A stretch of DNA of 64,000 nt from Neisseria musculi (GCF_014297595.2 NZ_CP060414.2:806001-870000); one strand, 5' to 3'. Numbered from the stretch's first letter, positions 8,303-16,697 are shown. Made by a program: numbers and translations. Notes: generated from the letters alone by a model not told the origin.

Positions 8303-8419
8303 TTATCGGACGGTTTTTTCGTCGTCTTCATTCATGATTTTATTGCCGTACCATGCAATCAATGCACAAATACACAACATGAAGACTGCAAAAAAACCAA
8401 CTGCAAATGGAAGTCCCAT
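8303..8419 (-). CDS. Single-pass membrane microprotein (38 aa)
   Basis: A 38-residue protein with one hydrophobic helix (residues 4-24, FAVGFFAVFMLCICALIAW) and a charged tail NEDDEKTVR. AAAGGA lies 7 bp before the ATG, and the preceding gene ends 2 bp upstream, so the two are coupled. A 33-residue copy is conserved at 45024-45125 with an in-frame 5-residue deletion and synonymous-rich changes, which supports a real gene. Function unknown. Confidence 0.6.
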   Translation of the reverse strand: MGLPFAVGFFAVFMLCICALIAWYGNKIMNEDDEKTVR

Positions 8420-8421
8420 GT

Positions 8422-8706
8422 TTAATCCTTTCTCTTTTTGGCAAGGTGCCGTAACGCATTCGCGCCCCAAGCTCCTGCCATAATGGCAGTAATCATACTG
8501 CACACCATAAACCATCTCAAACCGACGGTATAGGTGCCGAATAGAATCACCGCAGGCAAACCGATGATGGCCGCTTTTACGACATCATCTAGTATTTTTG
8601 CCCAAGAATCAAGAGTTTCGGACAAAACTGAAAACCGGAAAATAGGATTTTCAGATCTTGCTGCCCGCTTTAGCTTTTCAGCTGGGGGCAGTCTCGGTTT
8701 TGACAC
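8422..8706 (-). CDS. Small two-helix membrane protein
   Basis: A 94-residue protein: basic N-terminus, two hydrophobic helices (about residues 45-62 and 66-85), basic tail AKKRKD. Starts at GTG 8706, 7 bp after GGAG of leader L7b. It is followed at 2 bp by the 38-aa membrane microprotein. Family not recognised. A truncated copy with a Trp-to-stop change lies at 45128-45348. Confidence 0.6.
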   Translation of the reverse strand: MSKPRLPPAEKLKRAARSENPIFRFSVLSETLDSWAKILDDVVKAAIIGLPAVILFGTYTVGLRWFMVCSMITAIMAGAWGANALRHLAKKRKD

Positions 8707-8795
8707 AAAATATCTCCTTTCGTTTAAAACGCGGTGGAGATACGCCTCCGTTTGCGGGGGTGACGTGCTCCCCGCAAGGGTTGGTAAAAAGTACG
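8707..8795 (-). promoter_or_regulatory. Structured leader L7b
   Basis: TTGCGGGG/CCCCGCAA hairpin. Loop segment GGAGCACG can pair with CGTATCTCC. The latter's TATCTCC pairs perfectly with GGAGATA at the ribosome site. Confidence 0.65.
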
Positions 8796-8812
8796 GTTAG
8801 AACGTACGGTAA

Positions 8813-8968
8813 GAAAAGAGCTGCAACCACAGGGAGTGGTCGGACAATTTCAGCAGCAGTGCCCTGACAGTAAAAACAGACTGTCGGCTGTAAAAACCGG
8901 TACAACATGCTTTTTCAGACGGCCTAAAGTGTAGGCCGTCTGAAAAAGCCTGCTGATGCAGGCTGGTA
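8813..8968 (-). ncRNA. Structured intergenic element E3
   Basis: AGCCTGC/GCAGGCT hairpin overlapping a paired uptake sequence, then GACAGT/ACTGTC, then CTGC...GCAG enclosing CCAC...GTGG, ending CTCTTTT. Bases differ from E1/E2 but the pairings are kept. Confidence 0.5.
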
Positions 8969-8989
8969 AACCAAGGTGGATTTTCTTGA

Positions 8990-9163
8990 TTAAGAATGTA
9001 TCCACACGTTGAACAGTTCATCGTTTTTCAGTTTGCAAAACTGAGAAGCGGCTGCAACAGCTGCAGGATTGGGTTTTGATTCTGCCGGAATAAAAACCCA
9101 TAAACGGTTGTGTTTGAACAAATGAGGCTTACATTCTTTTACTGCTTTCATGTTGAAGTACAT
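8990..9163 (-). CDS. Small hypothetical protein (57 aa)
   Basis: A 57-residue basic protein, MYFNMKAVKECKPHLF... ending FNVWIHS, starting 15 bp after the helicase stop with AAAGG upstream. Family unknown. Position and tight spacing suggest it is the last cistron of the helicase transcript, before element E3. Confidence 0.5.
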   Translation of the reverse strand: MYFNMKAVKECKPHLFKHNRLWVFIPAESKPNPAAVAAASQFCKLKNDELFNVWIHS

Positions 9164-9178
9164 GTTTTACCTTTCTTA

Positions 9179-11639
9179 CTAATTAGCCTGGGCTTTCTCG
9201 ATAAGGCGTTTGGCCAACTCAACCTCGATCGAATCTTCGGACTGATTGAGGATGTCCAAACCTGAATCAGGTATATCGCCGGATGTAGATTGGCTGACGG
9301 CGATTTTCTTGCCCATGAGTTCCAAACAGATTTGCTGCGCGGTTCCGTTGTAACCTGCGAAGTACACCTCTACCCCCAGCTTTTGGCCGATACGCCATGA
9401 GCGGCGGGCAGCCTGCATCAGGGTATAGACGTTGTAGCCGGTCTGCATGAAATAGATGGTCGGGAATGCCAGCAAGTCGAGGCCGGTTTTCACCAGCTCA
9501 GGATTGCAGATAACCACTTGTACACCGTTCTCCAACTGGTTTTCCACCCAGTCTTCGCGTTCGTCTGCTTTAACGGATGCCTTCATCACGGCGGCTTTGA
9601 TGCCGTGCCGCTCGAGCATCTGTTTCAGACGGCCTGTGGTGTCGCGGGTGTCTGTGTAAACCGTATAGACCAGGCATTTTCTGCCTTTGGCCGAACTGTT
9701 TTGCACCACATCGAGCATATCGGCTTCCTTAGGCGACAACTCGTCTGCTTCAAACTGCGCATCGGTACGGTACAGTGTTTTTCCGCTGCTGCGCCAATAT
9801 ACCTCCTGTTCTTTGTAGCAGCAGTCTGGCCAGGACAGCAAAGCACTCATTACAACGCCGGTAAGGGTGTTGTCATGATGAGCAAGCGCTTCTTTGAGAT
9901 GCTTTTGCAGTTCTCTCTCCATCTGTTCGTACTCCATCTTTTGGGTTTCGGTCATTTCCACCGGCCGGAAAACTTCCCGGTATTCCGGCAGAACACCCTC
10001 GCCCAAATCACGGAGTTTCAGAAACACCGTTATCGGCAGCACATAGCGCATGATGCCCAACGGCGAAAATCCGGGGGCTTTGGCCGTGCGCACTTGGTTG
10101 CGCTCCGCTTTGGAACTGCTGAACGCCCCTTCACTGTACTCCCTACCAATAGACGGACGATTTCCTTCAATACGCCGTGCTGCTTCATAAACGCCATGCC
10201 AGCCGTGCCTAGTGTATTGGCTTTGTTGTAGACGTAACCGTCTTCAATCATCATCTGCGGCCATAAACGCCATAACAGATAAAAAAGGTCTTCTGCGTAG
10301 CCACCCATCAGGGTGCCTGTCAGACAGAGCACCTTTTCGGCGCAGCGGGCCAATACACCCATGGCCTGCCCTTGTGCAGTACCATAGTTTTTGTACTCAT
10401 GCCCCTCATCCACAATCATTAACCCGAAGAAATGCTTGGGCAGATAGCGTTTGATGAATTCGGTCGGCTGGTAGCCGCCACGTCCGAGGCTGAATTCGGC
10501 ATTGCCCAAAGCACGGTCGATGCGGGCTGCCTGTCGTTCGTTGAACAGAAAGTCTCCGCTTTCATCCATCAGATTCGAAAACGCCTGAATGTTGTTTTCG
10601 AGAATGGAAGCCAGATACTCCTCTCCATACAGGCCGATGAGTTTTTCCGCTGTTTTAGGACCGATGCCCGGTAACGATGTGACGGTTCTGAGCACGCGTT
10701 CGTATACCGAAGGTGCGATACCTTCGGAAACATCTTTGCGGCAAAGTGTCCATAACGGCTCACCACATAACCGCCCCTTAACGGGTTCCCGCTTGCAGAA
10801 GCGGCGGTTTTTGGCCAAATCATTTTTCAGCTTTTGCTCCGACGCATATGTTTGGCCGTCTTCATCCCTTATTTCACCACCGCATTTGGGACAATAAAAC
10901 TCGGTAACAGCATAACCTTCCGAAGCGCCCTCGCCAGAAATCCATCTGCGGCGCGTCGCATAGGATGGCCGCCAATGGTAGCCCATGCGCATCCGGACAC
11001 GTCCCATAATGAAAAACTCGGGGACTTCCGGTTTGCGGTCAAGTGCGCGGATCTCCAACAGCTTGACCAAGGTGTCTGTTCCGTTGAGTATCCATACCCG
11101 TGCATCCGGGATAGTTTTGAGGATTTCCCGCCGCCATTTGTACACAAGGCGCGGGGGACTCAGCACCAGTGTGCGGTGTCGGCCGGCATGATGCAGTGCG
11201 GCCGCCGCCGCAATCGACATCATGGTCTTACCCGTACCCATTTCGGCGTTGATGATGGCAGCGGGCTTGTCTTCGACGGCAAGCTGCTGGAACACCGCCC
11301 GCACCACTTCGCGCTGAGCGGCAAAAGCGGCCGCGCCAAAGCATCGAAAACGGTTTCGGTTTGCGGATAGGTCTGACCGTGATATATAGGTCGGTTCTGT
11401 TCCGTAACTGCTTGAAACAAGCTGTCGCCGAAGTCGCTGAGAAACTGCGTCAGCGGCATATCGGAATCCGAATCGGCGGTAGCGTCCGTATCAACGGCTT
11501 CTTCGATCAGCTTGTTGAACTCACGGATGATGTTTTGGTGTTGGCTATGAGAGATCACACCACTCAGTTCTTTATAAAGCTCTTCGTTACTGATTAAGTG
11601 GTTTTCATCGAAATCGTTAGGTAGATTTGGGGTTTGTAT
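9179..11639 (-). pseudogene. SNF2/DEAD-box ICE helicase, frameshifted twice, start codon mutated
   Basis: The reconstructed protein is about 820 residues. It has Walker A NAEMGTGKT, a Cys cluster CPKCGG, a DEGH box (IVDEGHEYKN), LTGTLMGG, and the C-terminal motif QAARRSWRIGQ typical of SNF2-type helicases carried by ICEs. The frame breaks at about 11330 (...FDALARP | FAAQREVVRAVF) and again at about 10130 (...RLLVG | EYSEGAFSSSK), each fitting loss of one base. In addition, the codon placed correctly for leader L7 (GGAG plus 6 nt) is ATA at 11639, not ATG; the next in-frame start is GTG at 11558. Three lesions make loss of function likely. It would have been cytoplasmic and act on DNA. Confidence 0.85.
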
Positions 11640-11699
11640 GAATTTCTCCTTAAAGAAAAACGGGGCAAACCCCAGGCGGGGCTTGCCCCGCAGGGTTAA
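11640..11699 (-). promoter_or_regulatory. Structured leader L7 of the helicase pseudogene
   Basis: GCGGGG/CCCCGC hairpin flanked by CCC/GGG. GGGGCAA pairs with downstream TTGCCCC (7 bp), and TTTCT with AGAAA around the AAGGAG ribosome site. The pairing is kept although the gene behind it is broken. Confidence 0.6.
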
Positions 11700-11712
11700 A
11701 TGAAAAGATTGG

Positions 11713-11964
11713 TTACAAGATAGTCAACTCGCGCCCTTCTCTGTCTGTCATACGGATATCCGTACAACCTTCAAGGGCAAGCTCCAACAAAATGTTAAGT
11801 ACACCGTATTTACCATCTACCGAATCCGGGAAACAGATACCGTTTGCAACGGTATCCTCCACCGGAGATTGGTAAGTAATGGCGCAGTTCTGAGCCGGTA
11901 TTTTAATTCCGGTGAAAGGTTCGCTATGGACTATAAACGGATAATTAGAATCGACATGAGGCAT
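11713..11964 (-). CDS. Hypothetical ICE accessory protein (83 aa)
   Basis: An 83-residue acidic soluble protein starting MPHVDSNYPFIV, not recognised. AAAGGAG lies 8 bp upstream of the ATG at 11964, at the end of leader L8. It precedes the helicase pseudogene on the same strand. No motif can be assigned. Confidence 0.6.
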   Translation of the reverse strand: MPHVDSNYPFIVHSEPFTGIKIPAQNCAITYQSPVEDTVANGICFPDSVDGKYGVLNILLELALEGCTDIRMTDREGRELTIL

Positions 11965-12041
11965 GACATTGCTCCTTTATAACAAATTGAAAACAAGAGG
12001 AAATCATGCCCCTTGCGGGAAGCATGTTCCCGACGGGATTG
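11965..12041 (-). promoter_or_regulatory. Structured leader L8
   Basis: CGGGAA/TTCCCG hairpin inside CCC/GGG. The 5-nt loop CATGC is complementary to GCATG just downstream. TCATG at the start codon can also pair with that CATGA strand. Confidence 0.55.
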
Positions 12042-12194
12042 AAAAAAGCCGTATCCCTTGCGGGACTCGCGGTGTTTAACGGCAGCGCGAAAGACAGATA
12101 ACGGTCTGTCGGCCGTAAAACAGGTTTTCTCAGACGGCCTGTTGGCGATATTCAGCGAGGCCGTCTGAGAAAACCTGCTCGAAAGCAGGTTGTG
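12042..12194 (-). ncRNA. Structured intergenic element E4
   Basis: AACCTGCT/AGCAGGTT hairpin competing with a 20-bp repeat built on two uptake sequences, then GACAGA/TCTGTC, then GCCGT...ACGGC enclosing GTCCC...GGGAT, followed by six T. Confidence 0.55.
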
Positions 12195-12211
12195 AAAAGT
12201 ATGGGAGCAAG

Positions 12212-12439
12212 TTAGCGGACGGCAGCCGTAAAGTCGGGTTTATCGCCCTTCCCTACCGCCAAAATCCGCACGTCGGTAAAACCGTCCTGCTCGGCAGAGG
12301 TTTTGATTTGTTGAGCCAATTCCAAGCTGTCGATAACGGCAGTTGTACCGTCTGTCAAGCCGACAGTATCGGTTAAAAATGCCTCGTATTTCTCTCCGGA
12401 CGGCTTTCCAAACAGGGCATAAGTTGTATATTCGCTCAT
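12212..12439 (-). CDS. Hypothetical ICE accessory protein (75 aa)
   Basis: A 75-residue soluble protein, MSEYTTYALFGKPSG... The ATG at 12439 overlaps the TGA of the upstream gene (ATGA), indicating translational coupling, so the longer frame upstream is rejected. Repetitive amphipathic helices, no known family. Confidence 0.65.
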   Translation of the reverse strand: MSEYTTYALFGKPSGEKYEAFLTDTVGLTDGTTAVIDSLELAQQIKTSAEQDGFTDVRILAVGKGDKPDFTAAVR

Positions 12440-13152
12440 GCTGCCACCTTTGAATACCAAGTTTCACCATTGTTGAAACGCGCCGATACACGATACTCTT
12501 CGCAGTACGGCTCGATCAGTTCTTCATAACGCTGCCAAAGCACCTGTTCCAGTGCACGTAAGCGGTTTTCAATCCCGAGTCTGTACCGCATGGTTTGGGC
12601 TTTGGTTGCTACGCTGTAATTGTCAAACTCTTCAATGATGTAATCCACAGCTTCGCCCGGGGCACCGTCGCCGTAATCTTCAAAATGGGCATAAGCCATA
12701 TCAGGCATGGACAGTTCCATGTACTGATCGAGACTACAGCCGTCGTAGTAGCCGTGGCGCAATACCACTGCCATTTCCAACCGGATGACTTCACCAAAAA
12801 ACACGGTTTCCGTCCAAATTTCAGCCAGTTTGGTACCGCCGAAATTACGGTCTGAATACTTCCGGTCATCATCAGCCAACATCATGTCAGAGTGGATTAA
12901 TAAACGGTTAACTCGGTGGCTTTTCGGAGGAACACCCCTGTCGGATCCCAGTTCATCCGCTCTGTATTTCAAGTCTGTTATGAAGTTTTCCGTACGAAGG
13001 CTTAAAATATTCCGGAGGCTTTCATAGTCGTCTTCATACAGCTTGTCGTTTTCGTCGATGCCTTCATTGTATGACTCAAAGTCAAACTCGTCGGCAGACA
13101 GTCCGGATACGACATTTAAACGATGGTTAAATAAAAAATTTGCGGTACCCAT
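12436..13152 (-). CDS. Hypothetical ICE accessory protein (238 aa)
   Basis: A 238-residue acidic protein, MGTANFLFNHRLNVV..., rich in Asp, Glu and Tyr, with no signal peptide. The start at 13152 follows GAAAGGA of leader L9; the upstream extension would be inside the leader. It is overlapped by the next gene through ATGA. Function unknown. Confidence 0.65.
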   Translation of the reverse strand: MGTANFLFNHRLNVVSGLSADEFDFESYNEGIDENDKLYEDDYESLRNILSLRTENFITDLKYRADELGSDRGVPPKSHRVNRLLIHSDMMLADDDRKYSDRNFGGTKLAEIWTETVFFGEVIRLEMAVVLRHGYYDGCSLDQYMELSMPDMAYAHFEDYGDGAPGEAVDYIIEEFDNYSVATKAQTMRYRLGIENRLRALEQVLWQRYEELIEPYCEEYRVSARFNNGETWYSKVAA

Positions 13153-13219
13153 AATGGTTCCTTTCGTTAAGAAAGGGGATACCGTGCCCTTTGGGGAATG
13201 GTATCCCCAAAGGGTTAAA
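13153..13219 (-). promoter_or_regulatory. Structured leader L9
   Basis: A perfect 10-bp hairpin CCCTTTGGGG/CCCCAAAGGG. Segment GGGGATACC (stem and loop) is exactly complementary to GGTATCCCC downstream. The latter abuts CCTTTC, which pairs with GAAAGG at the ribosome site. Confidence 0.75.
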
Positions 13220-13226
13220 GAATCGT

Positions 13227-13484
13227 TTATCGGCTGCATTCGAAAAAACGCTTTGTGCGCATCGAACATAGCAGTTCATAACGGTCGTTATGAGGGCCGT
13301 TCAAATGGGTTTGCCAACCACGACCGGCCATCATCCGACGGTATAAAGCCATAACAGCTTTATTGCTGCCGGTAACTTCCCGTGTAGTTTCCAAGGTTTG
13401 GATGTCGTCAAAATATACTTCGTACTGAAAAACCCTGATACTCAAGACGGCATAAAGAAATTGTTTGACAGGGTCGGTATTCAT
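13227..13484 (-). CDS. Hypothetical ICE accessory protein (85 aa)
   Basis: An 85-residue basic soluble protein, MNTDPVKQFLYAVLS..., starting 12 bp after the upstream stop with a GAGG ribosome site. It probably lies in one transcript with the 13497-13805 gene. Not recognised. Confidence 0.6.
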   Translation of the reverse strand: MNTDPVKQFLYAVLSIRVFQYEVYFDDIQTLETTREVTGSNKAVMALYRRMMAGRGWQTHLNGPHNDRYELLCSMRTKRFFECSR

Positions 13485-13496
13485 GATAGTACCTCG

Positions 13497-13805
13497 TCAA
13501 ATGTGTTCAAATTCTTCTATACCGAGTTGTCGGTATACGTTTTTGGCCCATTCATCGTAGCCGATGGTGCCAAATATACTTAGCCAATCACCGGTAACAT
13601 GGACTTTTGCCGGTTTGCAAGTTTTATCTTCGACAACAAACTTGCCTTTCCGACTTTCATAAACCTTAACAAGAACATGCTTACCGTCATCAGATTTATG
13701 CTGATACAGAAGCTTGCCTTCGAAAAGGTAGTCGGGGCCGTTAGGGTTGAATACTTGATATTTTGCCGAAGTCGCATTGCTGCGGAGTTTCTCTAAAATG
13801 TTCAT
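13497..13805 (-). CDS. Hypothetical ICE accessory protein (102 aa)
   Basis: A 102-residue soluble protein, MNILEKLRSNATSAKYQVF... with a beta-rich centre (YLFEGKLLYQHKS, HVLVKVYESRKGKFVVED). Start at 13805 set by AAAGGAA of leader L10. Not recognised; intact frame. Confidence 0.6.
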   Translation of the reverse strand: MNILEKLRSNATSAKYQVFNPNGPDYLFEGKLLYQHKSDDGKHVLVKVYESRKGKFVVEDKTCKPAKVHVTGDWLSIFGTIGYDEWAKNVYRQLGIEEFEHI

Positions 13806-13875
13806 GATATTTCCTTTCTTTGGTGAAGGAATACCATGCCCCACCGGGGCTGGTATCCCCGGTGGGTTGAGATTG
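13806..13875 (-). promoter_or_regulatory. Structured leader L10
   Basis: A perfect 10-bp hairpin CCCACCGGGG/CCCCGGTGGG with loop starting ATACC. GGGGATACC can pair with GGTATTCC downstream. TTCCTT of that strand pairs with AAGGAA at the ribosome site. Confidence 0.7.
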
Positions 13876-14016
13876 AAAAAGAACCGTCTCCCGAGCGGGA
13901 GCCGTACTGGGTAACGGTAGTACGGAAACAGTAAAGCAGACTGTTAGCTGTGGAAACGTGCTTTTTCAGACGGCCTGTTTGGCCAAACCGTCTGAAAAAG
14001 CCCGCTTGGGGCTTAA
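13876..14016 (-). ncRNA. Structured intergenic element E5
   Basis: AAGCCC/GGGCTT hairpin, a paired uptake sequence, AACAGT/ACTGTT, and ACCGT...ACGGT enclosing CTCCC...GGGAG, ending TTCTTTTT. The base changes relative to E1-E4 preserve pairing. Confidence 0.55.
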
Positions 14017-14019
14017 GTA

Positions 14020-14616
14020 TTATTGAGAAGTTAGGCTTTTGTTGCGCAACAGGTCAGTAATACGATCACCGAAATCTGCGGGCACTTCCACCTTGGCAGC
14101 TTTGATACCGACCAAGGCATAACGCTCGCAGACGGCAGGATTAAACCGCTGTATAAACCGGTCTGCCTCCAGCTCGGCCAGTAAACAGTTTTGCCAATGA
14201 TCCAGCAACGGAACATCGGAAAGCTCTTGCAGGCATTGCCACACAGCCTTGTCCATGTCGGCGGACAGGTCATCCAACAAAACCCAACCGCTTTTTGCTT
14301 CGCGGTTGAATTCTGTCAACTCCGTCGCATACAGAAACATATGCGTAACAGCGCCGTAGTTGTGTGTTTGATACCGGGTTACATGCTTGGTCAGACCGCT
14401 CAGAATTTCGGCAGTGGTAAACATCGGCCAGCTCCGTTGGTCTTCAGGTTGCCTGAATCCCAATCTATCCGCTGAGTAGTCCCGACTCACCTGAAGTTGC
14501 GCCTGAAATGCCAACATATCAGCATCGCGGCCGTGCAGCGATGCGAACATCAGCCGGCTCTCCATAATGAAGAAGGCATCAGCCATCAGGTTATTGCGCG
14601 AAGTCAGGTATAACAT
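14020..14616 (-). CDS. Hypothetical ICE accessory protein (198 aa)
   Basis: A 198-residue soluble, helix-rich protein, MLYLTSRNNLMADAFF... GGAGGG lies 6 bp before the ATG, and the upstream DUF3275 stop is 12 bp away, so the two genes are co-transcribed. No family recognised. Confidence 0.65.
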   Translation of the reverse strand: MLYLTSRNNLMADAFFIMESRLMFASLHGRDADMLAFQAQLQVSRDYSADRLGFRQPEDQRSWPMFTTAEILSGLTKHVTRYQTHNYGAVTHMFLYATELTEFNREAKSGWVLLDDLSADMDKAVWQCLQELSDVPLLDHWQNCLLAELEADRFIQRFNPAVCERYALVGIKAAKVEVPADFGDRITDLLRNKSLTSQ

Positions 14617-14628
14617 GCCCTACCCTCC

Positions 14629-15150
14629 TTATTGCAAACGCCAAACATGGGCGTGTGGCTGGAACCTGTATCCTGCTTCCATCATAAGGTTTCGGGCTGT
14701 TACCAAGGCGTCTCTGTCCGAAAGCATGTATTCGCCAAGGCAGATTTCTTGCTGGCCATTACCTATCATGGCTTTAACCTGCTGGACCGTTTGGGCAAAC
14801 TGGGGAATCTCTATCCCGTCTTCGGGATAGGTATCGAATGACGAAACGGCAATGTCAGGGTAGTCTTTTTCTTCCAAACCGGAACCGCATTCATGGGCAA
14901 ACTGCTCCAAAGCTGCCCAATCCAAAGCCGCATCAATATAGGACGTGGCTCCGCCGGCCCATTCGTAGGCTTTTACCTTGATCTGCTCCAGGATGAAATT
15001 GCCTTGGTAGTCGCCGGGCGCGAACTGCATCAAAACGGGGTTCTTTATTTCAAAGATCCCGATTGATGTTGCGAGTTTGGCCACGTTGAACGGGCCACGC
15101 CGGCCTTGGATGGTCTGTACGGTTAACATACCGGGAAGCGTGATAGACAT
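14629..15150 (-). CDS. DUF3275 family ICE protein
   Basis: A 173-residue protein beginning MSITLPGMLTVQTIQGRRGPFNVAKLATSIGIFEIKNP. This matches the start of DUF3275 proteins (LTGTLTVxTIxGRxGPFxVGxLxTSIGxFxVKDP), which are core ICE accessory genes of unknown role. The usual phrase GDYQGNFILEQI follows. The C-terminal half differs from what I know of the family. Start at 15150 fixed by GGAGATACC of leader L11. Confidence 0.75.
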   Translation of the reverse strand: MSITLPGMLTVQTIQGRRGPFNVAKLATSIGIFEIKNPVLMQFAPGDYQGNFILEQIKVKAYEWAGGATSYIDAALDWAALEQFAHECGSGLEEKDYPDIAVSSFDTYPEDGIEIPQFAQTVQQVKAMIGNGQQEICLGEYMLSDRDALVTARNLMMEAGYRFQPHAHVWRLQ

Positions 15151-15217
15151 AGTGGTATCTCCTATTTTAAAGACAGGGATACCGGCCATGGAGCAGGTAT
15201 CCCCATGGTGGGAAGGC
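15151..15217 (-). promoter_or_regulatory. Structured leader L11
   Basis: CCATGG-GG hairpin with loop ATACCTG. Segment A GGGGATACC and segment C GGAGATACC (with the ribosome site) are near copies of each other and both can pair with GGTATCCC between them. Confidence 0.75.
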
Positions 15218-15247
15218 CGTCTGAAATCAGCAGACTGACAGATAAGA

Positions 15248-15619
15248 TTAAACTGCGTCATGTTCGATTTGAGCAAGATAGCTTTCATCTGCAATGCGGA
15301 AACCTAGCAATGTCATCAGACGGTTGTCGTTGATGATGGCATTGGTTGCCAGCACCAAGGCTTTACGGACATTTTTTCTACCGTGCACATCAGTAGTGCT
15401 GCGGCAGTATGTCCGTATAGCTTTGGTTTTGCGGATACGGTTAATCCTGCCTTTTGGACAGACGAGCAGCAAATGATTGCGGCCGACGTGGGCAACAATG
15501 GATTTGTGGTGGTTGTAACGGTGGGTAAGGATATCACCCAAATGTATGGAATCGATGCCGAGATTGGCATGTAAGACAGCACTGTGTTGGTGCAATAAGG
15601 CATTGAGATGGTGAAACAT
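15248..15619 (-). CDS. Hypothetical ICE accessory protein (123 aa)
   Basis: A 123-residue His/Asn-rich basic protein, MFHHLNALLHQHSAVLHANL..., with many histidines in the first 50 residues, possibly metal-binding. Start 15619 after AAGGAG of leader L12. Not recognised. It is the 5'-most intact small gene before the long non-coding gap. Confidence 0.55.
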   Translation of the reverse strand: MFHHLNALLHQHSAVLHANLGIDSIHLGDILTHRYNHHKSIVAHVGRNHLLLVCPKGRINRIRKTKAIRTYCRSTTDVHGRKNVRKALVLATNAIINDNRLMTLLGFRIADESYLAQIEHDAV

Positions 15620-15685
15620 GGTGTACTCCTTGATATAAAAAAAAGGGGTACACCTTGCCCGATCGGGGAGTGTACCCCGATGGGT
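15620..15685 (-). promoter_or_regulatory. Structured leader L12
   Basis: ATCGGGG/CCCCGAT hairpin. GGGGTACAC is exactly complementary to GTGTACCCC downstream (9 bp). GGTGTAC of the same strand pairs with GTACACC beside the AAGGAG site. Confidence 0.75.
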
Positions 15686-16195
15686 TGAAAAGGAAGCTGA
15701 AAAGCTGAATACCGTAATAATACGATAGGAGAAGCCCGATCCGACTTACTTTCGGGCAAGCCGGAGAGCGGGCAAAAGAGACTGTACAAGCAGTCATTCC
15801 GTAACACCGCCACACCCGGGTGTGGCAGCTCATCATCTAACAGATCGGGTCTGTTTTACAGTACGGAAGGCTTATCCCTTGTAGGACGCCGCACAGTAAA
15901 AGCCATGGCCACCGATCCTTCGATTGGTCAAAGAAAATAATTCCCTAGTCCTCTCGATATGGGAAGAAAGGATTTAGGGAGCGTAGGGTTTGGTAAACAA
16001 GAGTCGCACAAACGGTATTGTTGATAAATTACAGCGACAGTTATCTAGGCAGTTAAAGATGCCAGCTTATCAAACATCGGCAAGCCGATGCGTGAAACAG
16101 GTTTGCCCTGATAATCGATTCGACAAGCATCAGGGCAAACCTGCTTATTAAGCAGGTTTGGTTTGACCGTACTTTAGACGGCCATGATATATAGG

Positions 16196-16218
16196 TTATC
16201 CACTAAAGTTGTGGATAA
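16196..16218. other. Inverted pair of DnaA-box-like sites
   Basis: TTATCCAC (16196-16203) and TGTGGATAA (16210-16218, the perfect DnaA consensus on the minus strand) face each other 6 bp apart. The pairing can equally form a hairpin. It lies next to other inverted repeats and close to an ICE replication-protein gene. Confidence 0.45.
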
Positions 16219-16519
16219 CTGAAAATAAAATAGTATTAGTCCCAATTGTTAAAGAACATTTTTTCCATGCCTGTTTTTTAGGCAACTTCGTTTGCGGATA
16301 CCTGCTTTACCGTAGTGAAACAGGCATCGACAAAAAAAGTGAGTGGTAAGCCAGGTCTTAAAAGGCAGACCTTACCTGTACTGCAAAAAAATAAAACTTA
16401 CTCTAGAGTAGACCACCTGTCGGCGGTTGATGGTAGTTGTCCCAAACACACTATATTAAAGTCGGCTTGGGACAACTACCTCCGATGTGAGCGTGGTAGT
16501 ATCCCCAAAAAGGAAATAA

Positions 16520-16548
16520 GAAGAGAAAACCTTAAAGGTTTTCTCTTC
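16520..16548. terminator. Strong palindromic hairpin, terminator-like
   Basis: A 13-bp stem (GAAGAGAAAACCT / AGGTTTTCTCTTC) with a 3-nt loop. There is no long U-tract on either side, so termination is uncertain. Confidence 0.35.
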
Positions 16549-16697
16549 ATAAAGACGGTAAAGACCGTCCGGTATTTAAAAATCCGATTATTTTGTCATG
16601 CTGTGCCAAATGAATTTGAGCACAAACAGTATAAATAGGATTTTAAATGGGCCACTCAACCATGATGCGCATATTATTGTCCTTGATGGGCCTGCAC

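Larger units (their letters stand above)
15686..16697. other. Non-coding region with hairpins, possible origin
   Basis: About 1 kb without a convincing gene. It contains a degraded E-like element (16020-16162) with an AACCTGCTTA/TAAGCAGGTT hairpin, an inverted pair of DnaA-box-like octamers (16196-16218), a 14-bp inverted repeat (16432-16445 / 16467-16480) and a 13-bp stem palindrome (16520-16548). The 107-codon plus-strand frame in it (16315-16638) crosses these hairpins and is not credible. Confidence 0.5.

Noticed and set aside
15316..15813. 165-codon minus-strand ORF overlapping the 15248-15619 gene
   Set aside because: It runs through leader L12, lacks a ribosome site and is in another frame from the gene with the proper start.
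16315..16638. 107-codon plus-strand ORF
   Set aside because: It spans two strong inverted repeats, has no family features and a weak start; more likely chance in non-coding DNA.
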